Shown: positions 24,768 through 33,356 of the stretch, piece after piece
Position numbering within the stretch: position 1 is the first letter of the stretch
Layout of the letters: the number at the start of each line of letters is the position of its first letter
Assembly: GCA_030653385.1 (NCBI GenBank)
Contig: JAURZM010000056.1
Span: 1 to 64,000, forward strand
Length of the DNA stretch: 64,000 nt
Direction of reading: 5' to 3'
Origin: Rubrivivax sp.
GTDB lineage: Bacteria > Pseudomonadota > Gammaproteobacteria > Burkholderiales > Burkholderiaceae_C
Program-made: the position numbers and the translations under genes
Notes under the pieces: generated by a model
The model's input: the letters and a program-made list of their open reading frames with translations, nothing else
Database searches by the model: none
What the model was told of the DNA's origin: nothing

Positions 24768-25586
24768 AGCCACGCGCTGGCCCCAGTCCACGATCTCCAG
24801 CCGGCCGTCGGCATGTTCCACCAGCGCGGTCAGGCTTTCCACCCAGTCACCGTCGTTGCAGTACAGCATGCCGTCGATCATGCGCATCTCGGCGTGGTGG
24901 ATGTGGCCGCAGACGACACCGTGAACACCGCGTGAGCGGGCTTCGCGCGCCACGGCCGATTCGAAGTCGCCCACGTAACTGACCGCACGTTTGACCTTCA
25001 GCTTCAGGTACTTGCTCAGGCTCCAGTAGGGCAGGCCGACCCTGGCGCGCAGCGAATTGAAGTGGCGGTTGACGCGCAATGTCAGTTCGTAGGCCCAGTC
25101 GCCCACATAGGCCAGCCACTTGGCACACTGGATGACACCGTCGAAGTAGTCGCCGTGTGTGACCCACAAGGTGCGCCCGTCCGCCAGCGTGTGGATGTGT
25201 TCGTCCACGACGTCCACACCGCCGAAGTTGTGGCCCAGGTACTTGCGCGCAAACTCGTCGTGGTTGCCGGGCACGAAGATGACCTTGGTGCCCTTGCGCG
25301 CCTTGCGCAGCAGCTTCTGCACCACGTCGTTGTGGGCCTGTGGCCAGTACCAGCTGCGACGCAGCTGCCAGCCGTCGATGATGTCGCCCACCAGGAACAG
25401 CGTCTCGCAGTCCACCGTGCGCAGGAAGTCCAGCAGCGCGGCCGCCTGACAGCCCGGGGTGCCCAGGTGCAGGTCGGAGATCCACACCGTGCGCACACGC
25501 AGGCTGTCGTCGGCGCTGCCGGCCGGCAGCGCCGGTTCTTCGTCAGACGGGGCGGGAAGGTCGTCGCGTCGCATGGCAGACGGCAT
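24564..25586 (-). CDS. LpxH-like metallophosphoesterase (UDP-diacylglucosamine diphosphatase type)
   Basis: This encodes a calcineurin-fold phosphoesterase with all five metal motifs: WISDLHLG, LVGDIIDGW, VPGNHDE, VTHGDYFD and CGHIHHAEM. It resembles the LpxH2-type UDP-2,3-diacylglucosamine pyrophosphatases of lipid A synthesis. The conserved protein ends near LEIVDWGQ. About 70 further residues are read antisense through fahA, which suggests loss of the original stop. The start is unsure: TTG 25595, ATG 25586 or ATG 25574, none with a clear ribosome site. It is the last gene of a leftward lipid operon. Confidence 0.8.
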   Translation of the reverse strand: MPSAMRRDDLPAPSDEEPALPAGSADDSLRVRTVWISDLHLGTPGCQAAALLDFLRTVDCETLFLVGDIIDGWQLRRSWYWPQAHNDVVQKLLRKARKGTKVIFVPGNHDEFARKYLGHNFGGVDVVDEHIHTLADGRTLWVTHGDYFDGVIQCAKWLAYVGDWAYELTLRVNRHFNSLRARVGLPYWSLSKYLKLKVKRAVSYVGDFESAVAREARSRGVHGVVCGHIHHAEMRMIDGMLYCNDGDWVESLTALVEHADGRLEIVDWGQRVASGQRGQHRAPAFAEPDAPGAFGHAVATQDDGVAVFDEAAQLAAAQRQRLAAAVAQLEHRAALPGLGA

Positions 25587-25625
25587 CGTGCACAAGCGGC
25601 ACGACGGCGCCGTGACAAGGTCGCG

Positions 25626-26810
25626 TCAGACCCATGACGCAACGGGCTGGCTGACGCAGGTGTTGTCCAGCCCGGGTCTGCCTTCCAGGATGCGCTGCAG
25701 GATGCGTGGCACCTCGAACACCGCACGGTTCTGCACCGCCTGCACCCGGCCGCGGTATTCGTTCAGGTGCTGCGTGACCTGGTCCACCGCCTGCTGCACG
25801 TTGGCAAAACTGCGCTGCACGACACCCAGTTGATGGTCCTGCACCCACTGCGTGTTCCAGCGTTCCTGCGGCATCGTCCAGGCGTTGCGGGTCACGATCA
25901 CCGGCAGGCCCATGTGCACGGCTTCGCTCAATGAACCGGGGCCCGGCTTGCCGATGAAAAAGTCGGCCAGCTGCATCCAGCGCATCACGTCGGGTGTGTA
26001 GCCCACCACCACACGCGGTGCGGTGGCCGGCAACGAGCACAGTTCCTCGGCCAGTGCCTGGTTGCGGCCGCACATCAGGATCAACGGTGTGCGGGGCAGG
26101 CGGGTCGCAATGCGCTTCATGGCCCGTGAGCCGGTGCCACCAAACAGCACCAGACCGGTGGGCGTGTGGCCGTCCAGGCCCGCGGCCTGCCGTGCCGCCA
26201 AGCGGTCGGCGCCGACCAGGCGCGGCGCGACATGGAATTCGGGCCGCAGGATCATGCCGGTGCTGCGGTGCACCCGCTGCGGCGGGCAACCGGCGGCCAG
26301 TGCCTGTTGCACCGCGTGCGCGGTGCCACAGACCAGGTGTTGCTGCAGACCGGGTTCGATCCAGAAGCTGGGCGGGTGGTCGGCCATGTCGGTCATGACC
26401 GTGACGAAGGGCACACCGGGCCTTGCCAGCTGCAGGCTGTCGTGCAGACAGCGGTTGAAGTTGGGGATCAGCGACACCACCAGGTCGGGCTGTGTGGCCT
26501 GCCAGTGCTGTTGCAGGCGCTGCACCAGGCTCAGGTGGCCCATGCGGATGAGCGCCTGCAGCAGCTTCAGTTCCTGCGCCAGGCCCAGCGTGAAGCCGCT
26601 GGCCAGGCGTTTGTTGTACAGGTCTTCGGGCTCGATGCCGGTGAAACGCTTGAACAGCGCGGAAGGGTCCAGCACCTCGGTCAGGTTGACCTTGCGCACC
26701 TGCCAGGGCCGGCCCTGGGCCAGGATCTCCTGCTCCAGCGCCTGCGCCGCCGCACGGTGACCGCCACCTGCGTTGAACCACACCAAGTCGACCTTTTTCA
26801 TGCCGAGCAT
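25626..26810 (-). CDS. GT28 glycosyltransferase, MGDG-synthase-like
   Basis: This encodes a 394-residue glycosyltransferase of the MurG/MGDG-synthase fold. The N-terminal WFNAGGGHRAAAQALEQEI is the acceptor-side Gly-rich loop. LVLFGGTGSRAM and FFIGKPGPGSLSEAVHMGLPVIV form the nucleotide-sugar site. Such enzymes add hexose to diacylglycerol or to related lipids. It lies between the phosphatidylserine decarboxylase and the LpxH-like gene (39-base gaps each side), pointing to glycolipid synthesis at the inner membrane. The sugar and acceptor are not determined. A second start at 26801 is possible. Confidence 0.82.
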   Translation of the reverse strand: MLGMKKVDLVWFNAGGGHRAAAQALEQEILAQGRPWQVRKVNLTEVLDPSALFKRFTGIEPEDLYNKRLASGFTLGLAQELKLLQALIRMGHLSLVQRLQQHWQATQPDLVVSLIPNFNRCLHDSLQLARPGVPFVTVMTDMADHPPSFWIEPGLQQHLVCGTAHAVQQALAAGCPPQRVHRSTGMILRPEFHVAPRLVGADRLAARQAAGLDGHTPTGLVLFGGTGSRAMKRIATRLPRTPLILMCGRNQALAEELCSLPATAPRVVVGYTPDVMRWMQLADFFIGKPGPGSLSEAVHMGLPVIVTRNAWTMPQERWNTQWVQDHQLGVVQRSFANVQQAVDQVTQHLNEYRGRVQAVQNRAVFEVPRILQRILEGRPGLDNTCVSQPVASWV

Positions 26811-26849
26811 GGTTGGGGCACAACGTGACGCGGCCGTGAAATGGCGGCC

Positions 26850-27728
26850 TCAGTCCGGGCTTGACGGCAGACGCCGCAGCAGCGCCTGACCTTGCCGGAT
26901 CGTCTGCCCTTGCGCCAGACCCGGCGCAAGCTCGAAGCCCGGCGGCACGAAGGCGATGATGGTCGAGCCGTGTTCGAACCAACCCAGTTCCTGGCCCTTG
27001 TGAACGGCCGCCTGGCAAGGCATCTCGTTCGGGCCCGGCCAGCGCAGGTGCAGCAGCACGTCCAGAAAGTGCAGCCGGATGCTGGCCACCAGGATGGCCG
27101 CCACCGGCACCAGCGCCATCGGCGTGCCGTCGCACAGGCGCATCTGGATGACGGCACGTTCATTGCGGCAGAACAGCCGCTGCACCCGCTTCAGCGCCAC
27201 CGGGTTTACGTTCCAGGTGTCGCCGCTGATGTAGCGCACATGCTCGATCGTGCCGTCGTGTGGCGCGTGGAATCGGTGGTACATGGCAGACGTGAGGCGC
27301 AGCGTGACGTAGCTGCCACCTTCGAAGGTCGCGGCTGTGTCGGTGCGTCCGAAGAGATCGGCCATGCGGTAAGGAAAGCCCTTGGCCTGCAGCACCAGGC
27401 CTTGGTCGACGCGGCCTGTCGCACCGACGATGGCGTCACTGGGGCTGGCCAGCACGTCAGGCGCCATGTCCACCGTGCGAGCGCCAGGTTTCAGTTCACG
27501 TGTGAAGCAGTCGTGCAGGCTGTCGAAGCGGGTTTTCCTGGCGTCCGACAGGTCCAGGTCGGTGAAGGCCCGCCACACCGCCAGCGAAGCGCGAAAAACC
27601 AGCGGGTGCCGTATCTTCGAGAACCAGCCCATGAAACGTGTCAGCGCATGGCGTGGCACACGGTTGGTGAGCAGGAAATTCAGGTCTTCCTGAAGCAAAA
27701 GACGGTCACGCAATCGGGCAAGTTTCAT
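26850..27728 (-). CDS. psd: Phosphatidylserine decarboxylase
   Basis: This encodes a 292-residue pyruvoyl enzyme converting phosphatidylserine to phosphatidylethanolamine. MYHRFHAPHDG carries the catalytic His, and SPSDAIVGATGRV the Asp region. The self-cleavage site reads HGST in WFEHGSTIIAF, where most family members have LGST; the essential Ser, which becomes the pyruvoyl group, is present. Cleavage would give a long beta chain and a short alpha chain of about 35 residues. It may be the main psd or a paralogue dedicated to this lipid locus. Confidence 0.9.
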   Translation of the reverse strand: MKLARLRDRLLLQEDLNFLLTNRVPRHALTRFMGWFSKIRHPLVFRASLAVWRAFTDLDLSDARKTRFDSLHDCFTRELKPGARTVDMAPDVLASPSDAIVGATGRVDQGLVLQAKGFPYRMADLFGRTDTAATFEGGSYVTLRLTSAMYHRFHAPHDGTIEHVRYISGDTWNVNPVALKRVQRLFCRNERAVIQMRLCDGTPMALVPVAAILVASIRLHFLDVLLHLRWPGPNEMPCQAAVHKGQELGWFEHGSTIIAFVPPGFELAPGLAQGQTIRQGQALLRRLPSSPD

Positions 27729-27788
27729 AGGCCTGTCAAAGGATGGAAATACAAACGGGGTACCGAATCACACTGGCACTCCACACAC

Positions 27789-29441
27789 ATGAGCGATCCC
27801 CTGGTCTTGACGGCAGTTGCCGTGGCGGGCGTACTGGCTGCCTACCCGCTGGCGCGCCAGCGCCTGGAGTTGTCGCTGGCCAAACACCCTTCGCTGACCG
27901 GCCATTCGCGCATGGCCAAGCGGGTGGCCGCGCTGGTGCCGGGGTATGCCTACGATGAAGCGCAGTTCTTCGGCAGCGACGGTGCGCCGGCCGACGTGCA
28001 GTTGCAGCGCCGTGCCGGCTTCATGCGGCTCGCACACGAACTGAGCAACCGCCACCCGCAGTCGGTGGCGCTGACGAAGCAGGCGCGCGAAGGCCTGTCC
28101 GACCTGCAGTTCACCGGCGCCTACCGTGTGCCCTTCCAATACAGCCCTTACCTGCGCCAGCACCTCGCGCTGGGCTCTTTCGTGCAGCGCACCGACGGCG
28201 TGACGGTGACCGACCTGGACGGCCAGACCTTCATCGACCTGACCGGCAGCTACGGTGTCAACGTCTTTGGTCACGACTTCTACAAGGCCTGCATCGCCGA
28301 AGGCAGCGCGCGGGTGGCCGAGCTGGGCCCCATCCTGGGCAGCTACCACCCGGCGGTGGCCTGGAACGTCGAGCAGTTGCGGGCCATCTCGGGCCTGGAC
28401 GAAGTGAGCTTCCACATGAGCGGCACCGAAGCCGTGATGCAGGCCGTTCGCCTGGCGCGCTATCACACCCGCAAGAAGTACCTGGTGCGGTTCTCCGGCG
28501 CCTACCACGGCTGGTGGGAAGACGTGCAGCCCGGGCCCGGCAACCCCTTGCCACCGGGCCGCACCTACACGCTGAAAGAGATGGACGCCGACACCTTGCG
28601 GGTCCTGAAGAAGCGCAAGGACATCGCCTGTGTGCTGGTCAACCCGCTGCAGGCGCTGCACCCCAACAAGTCTGCACCCGGCGACAGCACGCTGGTCGAC
28701 AGCGGGCGCAGCGCAAACTTCGACAAGGCCGCCTACACGGCCTGGCTGCAACAGTTGCGACAGGTGTGCAGCGAACGGGGCATCGTGCTGATCTTCGACG
28801 AGGTGTTCCTGGGTTTTCGCCTGGCGGCCGGCGGCGCGCAGGAATACTTCGGCGTCAAGGCCGACATGGTGACCTACGGCAAGACCCTGGGTGGCGGCCT
28901 GCCTGTGGGTGTGGTGTGCGGCAAGGCCGAGCTGATGAAGCGCTACCGTGAAGAGCGCCCGGCCGACCTGTGTTTTGCGCGGGGCACCTTCAATTCGCAC
29001 CCTTACGTGATGGGCGCGATGCAGGTCTTCCTTGAGCGCCTGCACAGCGAGCCGGTGCGTGCCAGCTACGAGGACATCGACGGCCGCTGGAACCGTCGTG
29101 CGGCGCTCGTGAACCAGCGGCTCGAAGCGGCCGGCCTGCCGGTGCGCGTGGCCAACCTCACCAGCATCTGGACGGTGTTCTACACCCAGCCTTCGCGCTA
29201 CAACTGGATGCTGCAGTTTTACCTTCGCCAGCAGGGCCTGCTGCTCAGCTGGGTGGGCACCGGCCGTTTGATCTTCAGCCACAACTTCAGCGAAACCGAC
29301 TTCGAAGCGGTCTGCCAGCGCTTCGTGGCCGCGGCGCAGGCCATGCAGGCCGACGGCTGGTGGTGGCACGACGCGCAGAGTTCCAACAAGGCGATTCGGC
29401 GCGGGGTGCTGCGCGAGATGCTGCGTCATCGCTGGAGTTGA
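27789..29441 (+). CDS. Class III PLP aminotransferase with N-terminal membrane segment
   Basis: This encodes a 550-residue PLP enzyme of the glutamate-1-semialdehyde-aminomutase/class III group. The first 20 residues (VLTAVAVAGVLAAYPLA) look like a membrane anchor. SGTEAVMQAVRLARYHT binds phosphate. LIFDEVFLGFRLA carries the PLP-contacting Asp. VTYGKTLGGGLPVGV has the Schiff-base Lys. The ATG at 27789 lies 60 bases from the divergent psd gene; the open frame upstream of it is a shadow. Membrane anchoring and the neighbours suggest an amino-sugar or amino-lipid substrate, which is inference. Confidence 0.85.
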   Translation: MSDPLVLTAVAVAGVLAAYPLARQRLELSLAKHPSLTGHSRMAKRVAALVPGYAYDEAQFFGSDGAPADVQLQRRAGFMRLAHELSNRHPQSVALTKQAREGLSDLQFTGAYRVPFQYSPYLRQHLALGSFVQRTDGVTVTDLDGQTFIDLTGSYGVNVFGHDFYKACIAEGSARVAELGPILGSYHPAVAWNVEQLRAISGLDEVSFHMSGTEAVMQAVRLARYHTRKKYLVRFSGAYHGWWEDVQPGPGNPLPPGRTYTLKEMDADTLRVLKKRKDIACVLVNPLQALHPNKSAPGDSTLVDSGRSANFDKAAYTAWLQQLRQVCSERGIVLIFDEVFLGFRLAAGGAQEYFGVKADMVTYGKTLGGGLPVGVVCGKAELMKRYREERPADLCFARGTFNSHPYVMGAMQVFLERLHSEPVRASYEDIDGRWNRRAALVNQRLEAAGLPVRVANLTSIWTVFYTQPSRYNWMLQFYLRQQGLLLSWVGTGRLIFSHNFSETDFEAVCQRFVAAAQAMQADGWWWHDAQSSNKAIRRGVLREMLRHRWS

Positions 29442-29457
29442 GTGTCGGTCTGTGGCG

Positions 29458-29624
29458 GCAAAGGCGCTGGCAAGCGGGCCGGGGCGCTTCACTGGGGTGG
29501 TCTGCGCTTCGCTCCGACTGCCTTGCGGTACTCGCGCCCGCGGCCACGTCGCGCAACTCACTCCGCGGCCTGCGGCCGCTGCGTTCAGACAGGCGCGCCC
29601 CGGCACGCTCGCAAGCGCCGTTGC
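29458..29624. repeat. 167-bp element bounded by 30-bp inverted repeats
   Basis: Positions 29458-29487 and 29595-29624 are inverted repeats matching at 26 of 30 bases. The interior (29488-29594) contains CTCACTCCGCGGCCTGCGGCCGC and GTTCAGACAGGCGCG stretches. I recall that kind of sequence from Burkholderiales intergenic regions. It lies between two convergent genes and has no credible reading frame. It could be a MITE-like or bidirectional terminator element; no target duplication was found. Confidence 0.6.
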
Positions 29625-29659
29625 GGAAACGGTGTGCCTGCTCGGCGCGTGTGTTCAGC

Positions 29660-30337
29660 TCAATGGCTGCCGCGCACGTGGTCCATCGGATCGAGCAGTT
29701 CGCCCCGCAGCAGGTGCAGCGGCGCGCGCCAGTACAGCATCACATCGTGGAAGGGGTCGGTCAGGATCTTCGTCGCCCAGGCCAGGCCGGCTGTCAGACC
29801 CTGCAGGAAAAACAGGTGCACGGTGCGGAACAGCAGGCCCACCACACCCAGCGCCAGCCAGGCCATGCCCACGTCGTGCAACCAGCCCTGCCAGGTGGTC
29901 GCCGGTTCGATCAGGCCCATCAACGAAGGCGCCAGCCACAGCAGCAGCGGGAAAGCCACCCACACCGCCAGCAGCACCACCTTGCGGTTCAGGTTGTAGC
30001 CCACCTTGATGGCTTCCTTGTGTTCGAAACTGGCCTGGTTGACGTGGTCGTAACCCTTGGGCTCGAAGAAGAAGTGGCCGGCCTGGCGCGTGGTCATCGA
30101 GATGCCCCAGGCGATGAGCGCAGCGGTGGCGGGGTCGAAGAAGACCACGACGTAGGCCACCAGGAAACTCAGCGCACTGACGAAGTGCAACGCCTGGTTG
30201 ACGTAACTCTGGTGGTAGTAGCGGTGGTCGTCCCAGCGCTGTGTTTTCAGGGTTTGCACAAAACCGTTCACCAACACGCTCCCCGGTCGCGGCACCGGCC
30301 GCAAGGTGACAGCATGGTGACGGTGCGCGGTGAACAT
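29660..30337 (-). CDS. Small membrane protein, possibly Mpo1/DUF962-like
   Basis: This encodes up to 225 residues with about four hydrophobic segments (FVSALSFLVAYVVVFFD, AALIAWGISM, VVLLAVWVAFPLLLWLAP, MAWLALGVVGLLF). The pattern YYHQSYVNQALHF followed by RQAGHFFFEP loosely resembles the His-containing Mpo1/DUF962 lipid dioxygenases; I am not sure of this. Starts at 30337 (ATG) and 30391 lack ribosome sites. A GTG near MNGFVQTLK has GGGGAG upstream and may be the true start. It is divergent from the GT4 gene. Confidence 0.6.
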   Translation of the reverse strand: MFTAHRHHAVTLRPVPRPGSVLVNGFVQTLKTQRWDDHRYYHQSYVNQALHFVSALSFLVAYVVVFFDPATAALIAWGISMTTRQAGHFFFEPKGYDHVNQASFEHKEAIKVGYNLNRKVVLLAVWVAFPLLLWLAPSLMGLIEPATTWQGWLHDVGMAWLALGVVGLLFRTVHLFFLQGLTAGLAWATKILTDPFHDVMLYWRAPLHLLRGELLDPMDHVRGSH

Positions 30338-30424
30338 GGCGTGACGGATTGGTGTCGAATCGGTGATCGGGTGCTGGCGGGGCGCTGTCATCGAACTGTT
30401 GCGCGGCGCAGGCACCATCGGCGT

Positions 30425-31672
30425 ATGACAAACACCGTGGCGCGCGAAGCACTGGACATCGAAGTCGACAACTTCGTGCCCGCGCGCCGCTCCTTGCGGG
30501 TGGCGGTGGTCACCGAAACCTACCCACCTGAAATCAACGGCGTGGCCGCCACCATTGCCCGTGCCGTTGAAGGCCTGCATGCACGGGGCCATGAGATGCA
30601 GCTCGTGCGCCTGCGCCAGGACCTGGCCGACCAGGCCGCGCAGCAAGACCGTTATGCCGAAGTCCTGATGCGGGGTTTGCCGATTCCGCACTACCCGCAG
30701 CTGAAGATGGGTGTGCCTTCCAAGCGGGCCTTGTTGCGGCTGTGGAGCACACAGCGGCCCGACGTCGTGCACATCGTCACCGAAGGGCCGCTGGGCTGGT
30801 CGGCGCTGCAGACGGCGCGGCAGTTGAAGCTGCCCACGGTCAGCGACTTTCGCACCAACTTCCACGCCTACAGCCGCCACTACGGGGTGGCCTGGCTGGG
30901 CAGGCCCATCATGGCTTACCTGCGCAAGTTCCACAACCGCACGTCCAGCACGATGGTGCCCACCGAGAGCCTGCGCGCCGATTTGCACAGCAGGGGTTTC
31001 AAGGGCCTGCGTGTGGTGTCGCGTGGTGTCGACACGCGGCTTTTCCACCCTTCCAGGCGCAGTGCGGCGCTGCGCAAACAATGGGGCGCGGGCCCGTCCG
31101 ACCTGGTGGTGATGTGTGTCGGGCGCCTGGCGGCCGAGAAGAACCTGGGTACGCTCCTGGCGGCGTTCGAGGGCATGCGGGCCATCGACCCTTCGGTGCG
31201 GCTGGTGCTGGTGGGTGACGGGCCCGAAAGGGCCAGCCTGCAACAGCGTTGCCCCGGCGCCGTGTTTGCGGGATTGCGGCGCGGTGAAGACCTGGCGACG
31301 CACTATGCGTCGGCCGACCTCTTTCTGTTTCCCAGCACCACCGAAACCTTCGGCAATGTGGTGACCGAGGCCATGGCCAGCGGCCTGGCCGTGGTGGCCT
31401 TCGACTGCGCCGCGGCGCACCAGTTGCTGCGCCACGGCGACAACGGCTTGCTGGTGCCTTTTGAAGACCAGGCCGGCTTCTGCGCCGCCGCACAACGGCT
31501 GACCGGGCAAGTGGGCTGGGTGCGCGCGATGGGTGCGCAGGCTCGCGAGACGGCCAGCCAGCTCGACTGGGGCCGCATCTCGCAGCAGATCGAATCGGTC
31601 TACCTCGCGTCGCTGACCCCACAGGGCTTGAGTACACGCGCGGCACTGCGTCCGGCTTTTCCCTTTTTCTAG
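30425..31672 (+). CDS. GT4-family glycosyltransferase
   Basis: This encodes a 415-residue GT-B enzyme. The N-terminal VAVVTETYPPEINGVAATIAR is the loop seen in lipid-modifying GT4 enzymes such as SqdX and mannosyltransferase MgtA. The C-terminal VGRLAAEKNLGTLLAAF, LVGDGPER and FPSTTETFGNVVTEAMASG form the nucleotide-sugar site with the EX7E motif. The ATG at 30425 replaces a long shadow frame starting at 29360. The context suggests transfer of a sugar to a membrane lipid. Its stop lies 4 bases from the end of the convergent transporter gene. Confidence 0.85.
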   Translation: MTNTVAREALDIEVDNFVPARRSLRVAVVTETYPPEINGVAATIARAVEGLHARGHEMQLVRLRQDLADQAAQQDRYAEVLMRGLPIPHYPQLKMGVPSKRALLRLWSTQRPDVVHIVTEGPLGWSALQTARQLKLPTVSDFRTNFHAYSRHYGVAWLGRPIMAYLRKFHNRTSSTMVPTESLRADLHSRGFKGLRVVSRGVDTRLFHPSRRSAALRKQWGAGPSDLVVMCVGRLAAEKNLGTLLAAFEGMRAIDPSVRLVLVGDGPERASLQQRCPGAVFAGLRRGEDLATHYASADLFLFPSTTETFGNVVTEAMASGLAVVAFDCAAAHQLLRHGDNGLLVPFEDQAGFCAAAQRLTGQVGWVRAMGAQARETASQLDWGRISQQIESVYLASLTPQGLSTRAALRPAFPFF

Positions 31673-31676
31673 GAAA

Positions 31677-32909
31677 CTAGGCCGCCGCCCGCGCCCGCGC
31701 CTGCGTGCGCACCCGGCGCCACCACAGTGCGGCCATGCACAGGCCCACCAGCACGCCCAGGCCGCTCATCAGGGTGCTCACGGGCAGATCCGCTGCCAGC
31801 AACGCCGCATACACGGCCAGCATCACCAGCACGCTGGCGTTTTCGTTGAAGTTCTGCACCGCAATCGACCGCCCGGCGCTCAGCAGCACGTGGCCCCGGT
31901 ACTGCAGCAGCGCGTTCAGCGGCACGACCAGCGCGCCGCCCAGGGCACCCACCAGCAGCAGGGCCGGCAGCGCCATCCACCACTGGCCCGCCTGGGTCGC
32001 CAGCGGCACGGCCACGCCCATCAGCACCCCCAGTGGCAACACACGTTCGGCGCGGGACAGTGGCACCCAGCGTCCCGCGGCCATGGCGCCGGCCACGATG
32101 CCCACGGCCACGGCGGCCTGCAGATAGGCGCCCTGGTTCAGCGGCAGGCCCAGCACGTCGGTGGCCCAGCGCAGCACCGCAAACTGCAGCACCGCCGCCG
32201 CGCCCCAGAACAGCGTCGTCACCGCCATCGACAGCGCACCCAGTTCGTCGGCCCACAGGCGCCGCTGTGCGCGCCAGAAGCCGCTGGCCATGGCAACAGG
32301 GTGCCGGCTCTGTCGCGCGTAGCGGGCGCCGCTGTCGGGAATGCCCAGGTTCAGCAGCGCGGCCGCTGCGTACAAGGCCAGCAGCAGCCACAGGCCCAGC
32401 GTGCTGGGTGTCCAATCGGCAGGTGCCGACAGCCACTGCATCAGGCCGGGGCTGATCAGCACACCGCCCACCACGGCGCCGAAGACCGCTGCGCAGACGG
32501 TGGTCACTTCGATCCAGCCATTGGCTGCCACCAGCGCCGGTGCGGGCACGAGTTCGGTCACCAGGCCGTACTTGGCAGGCGCGTAGGCCGCTGCGCCCAC
32601 GCCCACGACAGCCAGCGCCAGCAAGGGGTTCAACCCCATCAGCAGACCCAGCACACCCAGCACCTTGACGGCGTTCATGGCCATCATCAGGCGGCCCTTG
32701 GGCACGGCATCGGCCAGGTCACCCACGAAGGGCGCCAGCACCACGTAAGCGATGGTGAAGCAGAACTTCAACATCGGCGCCCACCAGGCAGGCAAGCCAC
32801 GTTCGATGAGCAGCGCGATGCAGACGATGAGCAGCGCGTTGTCGGCCAGGGCCGAAAAAAACTGCGCCGCGATCAGGGCGCGAAAGCCCGGGGGAAGCTG
32901 CTGCGCCAT
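31677..32909 (-). CDS. lplT: LplT-like lysophospholipid transporter (MFS)
   Basis: This encodes a 410-residue, 12-segment MFS protein. It matches E. coli LplT from memory in FSALADNALLIVCIALL, LAPFVGDLADAVPKGRLMM, VGVGAAAYAPAKYG, GALVVPLNALLQYRG and IAVQNFNENASVL. LplT flips lysophospholipids inward for re-acylation. In E. coli it is paired with the Aas acyltransferase, which is not present here. Its place next to psd and the lipid glycosyltransferases supports a membrane-lipid remodelling locus. The ATG at 32909 is the obvious start. Confidence 0.88.
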   Translation of the reverse strand: MAQQLPPGFRALIAAQFFSALADNALLIVCIALLIERGLPAWWAPMLKFCFTIAYVVLAPFVGDLADAVPKGRLMMAMNAVKVLGVLGLLMGLNPLLALAVVGVGAAAYAPAKYGLVTELVPAPALVAANGWIEVTTVCAAVFGAVVGGVLISPGLMQWLSAPADWTPSTLGLWLLLALYAAAALLNLGIPDSGARYARQSRHPVAMASGFWRAQRRLWADELGALSMAVTTLFWGAAAVLQFAVLRWATDVLGLPLNQGAYLQAAVAVGIVAGAMAAGRWVPLSRAERVLPLGVLMGVAVPLATQAGQWWMALPALLLVGALGGALVVPLNALLQYRGHVLLSAGRSIAVQNFNENASVLVMLAVYAALLAADLPVSTLMSGLGVLVGLCMAALWWRRVRTQARARAAA

Positions 32910-32975
32910 GCGGCGATTGCAGCGTGGCTGTATGACAGGACGATGGGGCGGCCGCGACCTCTGTCGCGACGCAGT

Positions 32976-33341
32976 TCAGGCCAGCAGCGGCGGCAGCACC
33001 TCGGCCGCCTGTTCTGCCGTGTTCCGCGCACGCCGGGGCAGTCTTTCGCCGAATCACACCACGCCGGGCCTCACCGTGTTGCCGCACTCGTCGCAGCTGG
33101 GCGGGCTACCGGCGGTGGCCCAGCCCGGGGCGCAGACATGGCCGCCGCGGGTGTGACGCGGGCAGGGGTTCAACCATCGGTCTTCGAGGATGTCGCCGTG
33201 CAACTGGATGGAGTCGGTGTTGCCGCGAAAGCCTTCGGGGCTGGCCAGTTCCATGGGGTCGAAGCGGGCCCAGTGGCCGCCGAGCGCATCGCGAAAGGTG
33301 TTGATGCCACTCTCGGCGCTCATGCCGGCGCCGGTCAGCAC
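32976..33341 (-). pseudogene. Degraded sirtuin (NAD-dependent deacylase) remnant
   Basis: MLTGAGMSAESGI followed by FRDALGGHWARFDPMELASPEGFR is the NAD-binding start of a Sir2 protein. It then jumps directly to LHGDILEDRW, losing about 60 residues including the catalytic-His region. CDECGNTVRPGVV is followed by TGA (33054-33056) where sirtuins have TGG (Trp), then FGERLP in frame to a stop at 32976. The N-terminus and the C-terminal half are also missing. This is an internally deleted, nonsense-mutated pseudogene between lplT and the beta-oxidation genes. Confidence 0.85.
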
Positions 33342-33356
33342 ACACAGGCCGCCAGT

